A stretch of DNA of 64,000 bases, taken from Persicobacter diffluens. GTDB taxonomy: Bacteria; Bacteroidota; Bacteroidia; Cytophagales; Cyclobacteriaceae. Numbering within the stretch: the stretch's first letter is position 1; every line of letters begins with the position of its first letter. Below, in pieces: positions 60,829-64,000 of this stretch. The stretch is taken from positions 310,001 to 374,000 of the forward strand of contig NZ_BQKE01000005.1 of NCBI RefSeq assembly GCF_036244895.1, in the 5' to 3' direction. The position numbers were made by a program, and so were the translations under genes. Under the pieces are notes generated by a model that worked only from the letters and a program-made list of their open reading frames with translations, was not told where the DNA came from and ran no database searches.

Positions 60829-63222
60829 ATGAGATTCGGATTTTTTGATGATGAGAATAAAGAGTATGTGATTACAAATCCCGAAACTCCTCGATCGTGG
60901 ACCAATTATTTGGGTTCAACAGATTTTGGGTCGGTTATCACCAACCATGCGGGCGGTTACAGTTTTTTCAGGTCTGCGGCACAAGGCCGTTTTACACGAT
61001 TGAGATTTAATTCCATTCCGATGGATCAGCCGGGTAGATATATTTACTTGCACGATCACGAAAACAAAGACTTTTGGTCAAACAGTTGGCAGCCAGTAGG
61101 CAAACCAGTGGATCAGTTCAAAAGTGTTTGTCGTCACGGCACGGGATATACCAAAATCTCTGCTGAATATTCAGGCATCAATAGTGAGGTTATTTATTTT
61201 GTTCCTGAAGGGAAGCATTATGAGTGTTGGATTGTAAAAGTGAAAAATGACAGCGATCGTTTCCGCAAGATGTCATTGTTCACCTATGTGGAGTATGCTG
61301 GTAACTGGAATGCGCAAGACGACCAGGTAAACTTGCAGTACACCCAATATACGGTCAAGATGACCGCCAAAGGCAATTTGATTGATCACGGAACGAACGT
61401 AAACCTACCTTCGCTTCCTGAAAATTTCGAAGAGAAAGATCAGGGAAGACATACCTTTATGGGGGTTGCTGGTGCTTTGGTGAAAGGTTTTGATACCGAC
61501 CGTGAGGCATTTATTGGACCATACCGCACTTACGCTAACCCATTGGTGGTAGAGCGTGGCGAATGTGGAAATACTGAGGCAGCTGGTGATAATGGCTGTG
61601 GTGTATTCCAGGTTCCGGTAGCGTTGCAGCCTGGCGAAGAGAAAGAATTTGTGGTATTGATGGGTGTGGGATCAGCAGAAAAAGAAGGAGCTGAGGCCGT
61701 TGCCACTTTCGATACTGTTGAGAAAGCTAAAGTCGCTTTTGAAGAAGTGAAAAACAACTGGCACCGCAAAATTGAAAGCCTTTGGGTAAAAACACCTGAC
61801 GCTTCTTTTGATAGCATGATCAATACCTGGAGCCCTTATAACTGTTTGATCACTTATTTCTGGTCGCGTGCCGCATCGTTGATTTATAATGGTGAGCGTG
61901 ACGGCTTGGGCTACCGTGATTCTGTTCAGGATGTGATGGGTACCGCCGCTTTGATTCCATCAGAAGTTCGTGAGCGCTTGATTTTGATGCTTTCGGGTCA
62001 GGTAGCCAACGGTGGAGCGATTCCAGTAGTGAAGCCTTACGCACATTTCCCTGGTCAAATGTCGGCGCCAAAAGCAGAAGAATACCGTTCGGATGATGCG
62101 ATGTGGTTGTTCAATGCCGTGCCATTGTATGTTCGTGAAACGGGTGATGTTGATTTCTATCAATTGGACATTCCTTTTGCAGACCAAGGATCAGCGACTG
62201 TTTTTGGGCACTTGAGAAGAGCGATTGAGTTCAACCTGGATCGTTTGGGTGCGCATGGCTTACCATGTGGTTTGTTGGCAGACTGGAATGACTGTTTGGA
62301 ATTGGGGCAAAAAGGAGAGACCGTTTTCGTTGCTTTCCAATTGCGTTATGCTTTGAAAGTATATGGCGAAATCGCTCAAATGCTGAAGCAAGAAGCAGAA
62401 CAAACATGGGCAGCGGAGCAATTGGCTGTTATTGATAAAAATATTGAAGATCACGCCTGGGACGGCGAGTGGTTCTTGCGTGCTTTCCGTGATGACGGTA
62501 TGAAGTTCGGAACCAACGAAGCCGAAGAAGGAAAAATCTTCTTGAACCCACAGGCATGGTCGGTGATCAGTGAGTACGCTCAAGAAACACGCGCCGAGCA
62601 GGTATTGGTTGCTGTAAGAAAGCAGTTGGCAACGGACCACGGAATCATGGTTTGTACACCTCCTTTCGTTAAGACCGATTACCGCGTGGTTCGTGCGACT
62701 TTGATGAACCCTGGAATGAAAGAAAATGCAGGTATTTTCAATCATACCCAAGGTTGGGGAATCATGGCTGAAGCGATGGTAGGCAATGGCGATCAGGCTT
62801 ATGAATATTTCAAAGCGACCAGTCCTGCTTCTTACAATGATCAGGCAGAGATCCGTCAGATTGAGCCTTATGTGGTTTGTCAATCAACACACTCCAAACA
62901 CAGCCCTCGATTCGGTGCTTCACGTGTGCCGTGGCTTTCGGGTGCAGCTACTTGGTTGTACTTCTCAGCTACCCAACACATCTTGGGTGTTCGCCCTCAG
63001 TTGGAAGGACTGGAAGTGAATCCTTGTATTCCGTCAAGCTGGGATGGTTTCGAGTGTAGCCGTTTGTTCAGAGATAAAAAGATCAATATCAAGGTGCAAA
63101 ATCCTAATAGAAATTGCAGTGGTGTAAGCCATATCGTCATTGGCGATCAACGCATCGAGGGAAGCCTGATTCCTAACGAATTGTTGGTTGATCAGATGGA
63201 AATATTGGTGGTGATGAAATAA
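60829..63222 (+). CDS. GH94 cellobiose-phosphorylase-like enzyme
   Basis: This cytoplasmic glycoside phosphorylase would split a beta-linked glucose disaccharide with phosphate, giving sugar-1-phosphate without using ATP. I chose ATG 60829, which begins MRFGFFDDENKEYVITNPET, the conserved GH94 start; the frame opens earlier at ATG 60757 with a hydrophobic stretch that I consider non-native. The length of 797 aa fits. Landmarks are SWTNYLGSTDFGSVITNHAG, the DSVQDVMG segment, and ADWNDCLELG with the catalytic Asp (D485-D488). The C-terminal RFGASRVPWLSGAATWLYF is also conserved. Specificity (cellobiose, laminaribiose or other) is not resolved. Codon bias is similar to that of the upstream GH3. 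Confidence 0.88.
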   Translation: MRFGFFDDENKEYVITNPETPRSWTNYLGSTDFGSVITNHAGGYSFFRSAAQGRFTRLRFNSIPMDQPGRYIYLHDHENKDFWSNSWQPVGKPVDQFKSVCRHGTGYTKISAEYSGINSEVIYFVPEGKHYECWIVKVKNDSDRFRKMSLFTYVEYAGNWNAQDDQVNLQYTQYTVKMTAKGNLIDHGTNVNLPSLPENFEEKDQGRHTFMGVAGALVKGFDTDREAFIGPYRTYANPLVVERGECGNTEAAGDNGCGVFQVPVALQPGEEKEFVVLMGVGSAEKEGAEAVATFDTVEKAKVAFEEVKNNWHRKIESLWVKTPDASFDSMINTWSPYNCLITYFWSRAASLIYNGERDGLGYRDSVQDVMGTAALIPSEVRERLILMLSGQVANGGAIPVVKPYAHFPGQMSAPKAEEYRSDDAMWLFNAVPLYVRETGDVDFYQLDIPFADQGSATVFGHLRRAIEFNLDRLGAHGLPCGLLADWNDCLELGQKGETVFVAFQLRYALKVYGEIAQMLKQEAEQTWAAEQLAVIDKNIEDHAWDGEWFLRAFRDDGMKFGTNEAEEGKIFLNPQAWSVISEYAQETRAEQVLVAVRKQLATDHGIMVCTPPFVKTDYRVVRATLMNPGMKENAGIFNHTQGWGIMAEAMVGNGDQAYEYFKATSPASYNDQAEIRQIEPYVVCQSTHSKHSPRFGASRVPWLSGAATWLYFSATQHILGVRPQLEGLEVNPCIPSSWDGFECSRLFRDKKINIKVQNPNRNCSGVSHIVIGDQRIEGSLIPNELLVDQMEILVVMK

Positions 63223-63234
63223 TTTTTATAAAAT

Positions 63235-63273
63235 ACTGGTTTAAGCGGATCGCTTTAATCAGTGTTTTATTTC
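63235..63273 (+). terminator. Intrinsic terminator after GH94
   Basis: ACTGGTTTAAGCG pairs with CGCTTTAATCAGT (11 of 13) around GAT and runs into GTTTTATTTC. Confidence 0.8.
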
Positions 63274-63376
63274 AATACTTATTTACATCGGATTAAAATT
63301 CGAAGCTTTTGCAAAATGTACTTTCGGCTCATAAGTTCTGAAAGGCACGCTTGAAGATTTCCTGTTTTTTTGTGAT

Positions 63377-63538
63377 TTAAGGACGATTTTTCCTCACCGT
63401 ATCGGCCAAATTCTGCTGGCTCATTTGAAATTCCTTCCTACGCTTTTTAATAATTACCCTGGAATAACAAGAATAGGCTTGTTCTTGAAACTCCTTTAGG
63501 CTGTCCGCGCCTAATTTACCCCTTATAAATTTATTCAA
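63377..63538 (-). pseudogene. Possible XRE-type helix-turn-helix fragment
   Basis: The short frame (53 codons, TTG start or no start) reads IRGKLGADSLKEFQEQAYSC then IIKKRRKEFQMSQQNLADTV before TAA. The last part resembles the beginning of an XRE/HTH_3 domain (IKxxRKxxxMSQxxLA), cut off where the second helix should begin. It may be a truncated antitoxin-like gene. It could also be a chance reading frame. Confidence 0.3.
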
Positions 63539-63950
63539 TTAGAGTAGCAAGAATGATGTAGTATAGTTTTACAATACCAAAGTCCTTGGATAAGAATAAA
63601 TTATACCTCGATATTTTATAGGATTAAATAGGTGAAAGGAGACACGTTTTGATTGGTAGGTGGTATACTTTTCGTTGGTGGTGAACACTACCATGGCTGA
63701 TTGTTGGAGTTGCTACATTAGGATTGTTGAATGATTATATATAATTTGAAAGTCATGCTTAGCTACGGTATAGGGTGACTATGCGTAATAATATATTGTT
63801 GTTAATTACTTGGGGCTGTCCGTGAGGCGATCATTTTAATTGGTTACCTATACCCGGATGATAGTCTCAAACCAAAAGACCGAGTATTACAAGGTATCTT
63901 AACCAATTCAAAAATTTCAACTTAAAAGGGAGATTCAATTGAACGAACAA

Positions 63951-64000
63951 ATGAAAAAAAGTATTCTTCTATTAATCATATTAATTTTAGTAAAAATTAC
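63951..64000 (+). CDS. Start of a probable exported protein (cut by window edge)
   Basis: ATG 63951 opens MKKSILLLIILILVKI, a typical signal-peptide or membrane-anchor start. It continues beyond the window. Nothing can be said about its function. Confidence 0.55.
   Translation, partial: MKKSILLLIILILVKI

Larger units (their letters stand above)
63223..63950. other. Intergenic region before the right edge
   Basis: The 728-bp gap has a terminator (63235-63273) and one possible small reading frame on the minus strand (63377-63538). The rest is AT-rich and shows no repeat of the F1 or F2 type. Confidence 0.5.

Noticed and set aside
1..64000. CRISPR arrays, tRNA or rRNA genes
   Set aside because: No regularly spaced short repeats and no tRNA- or rRNA-like sequences were seen. 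The dispersed F1/F2 copies lie kilobases apart and are not an array.

Overview
The window comes from a member of the Bacteroidota, probably an environmental Cytophagales-like glycan degrader. The evidence is two SusC/SusD outer-membrane glycan importer pairs, FecI/FecR-type sigma and anti-sigma factors, TonB receptors with STN and carboxypeptidase-D-like N-terminal domains, many secreted glycosidases, lipoproteins with a Cys lipobox, and paired AAA-ATPase/PD-(D/E)XK proteins. Start sites lack strong Shine-Dalgarno sequences, as is usual in this phylum. The genus cannot be assigned from sequence reading alone.

Layout. 1-4053: an ECF sigma / FecR / TonB receptor operon, with the sigma gene cut by the window edge. 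4855-5808: a lipoprotein of unknown function. 6031-8703 (minus strand): a beta-propeller protein preceded by the C-terminal remnant of an SDR dehydrogenase, then an AraC regulator. 8814-12709: a PhyH dioxygenase, a glycyl radical enzyme and its radical-SAM activase. 12902-18810: a large GH2 enzyme, deoxyribose-phosphate aldolase and a ribokinase-family kinase. 18811-19383: two joined remnants of glycan-active genes. 20124-24719: an intact SusC/SusD pair behind a near-perfect 31-bp inverted repeat. 25203-41082: a second polysaccharide utilization locus (GH-D-like glycosidase, FecR, SusC, SusD, beta-helix lipoprotein, GH3, GH2 LacZ-like) in which susC carries a frameshift and the lacZ-like gene carries a nonsense codon and a frameshift. 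41087-44410: a junk-rich island with RHS C-terminal remnants in direct repeat, a small membrane protein, REP-like inverted repeats and an IS256-family element. 44485-45069: a sigma factor gene with an amber codon at codon 7. 45210-48605: two convergent AAA-ATPase/PD-(D/E)XK genes. 49339-54893: a tight six-gene operon (GntR, SDR, ROK kinase, SIS isomerase, FAD oxidoreductase, phosphotriesterase-like hydrolase) that looks like an undescribed sugar-catabolic pathway. 55709-57592 (minus): an esterase and a DUF4380-like protein. 58248-63222: a secreted GH3 beta-glucosidase and a cytoplasmic GH94 phosphorylase.

Two families of intergenic repeats run through the window. Family F1 (about 220-230 bp, eight copies) has imperfect terminal inverted repeats of the TTAACCCGGATAATTCA type, a conserved internal hairpin and a central GCCCAAATTTGGGC palindrome. 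Family F2 (about 155 bp, seven full or partial copies) has termini of the GCGTGTTTAAAA type. They often lie side by side. Both resemble MITE-like elements and may be the least described feature here.

Working together, the SusCD pairs and secreted GH2, GH3, GH-D-like and beta-helix proteins would capture and trim polysaccharides at the cell surface and in the periplasm. GH94, DeoC/RbsK, the glycyl radical enzyme and the six-gene operon would process the released sugars inside the cell. The second utilization locus appears to be decaying: its importer, a hydrolase and a possible cognate sigma factor are all broken.
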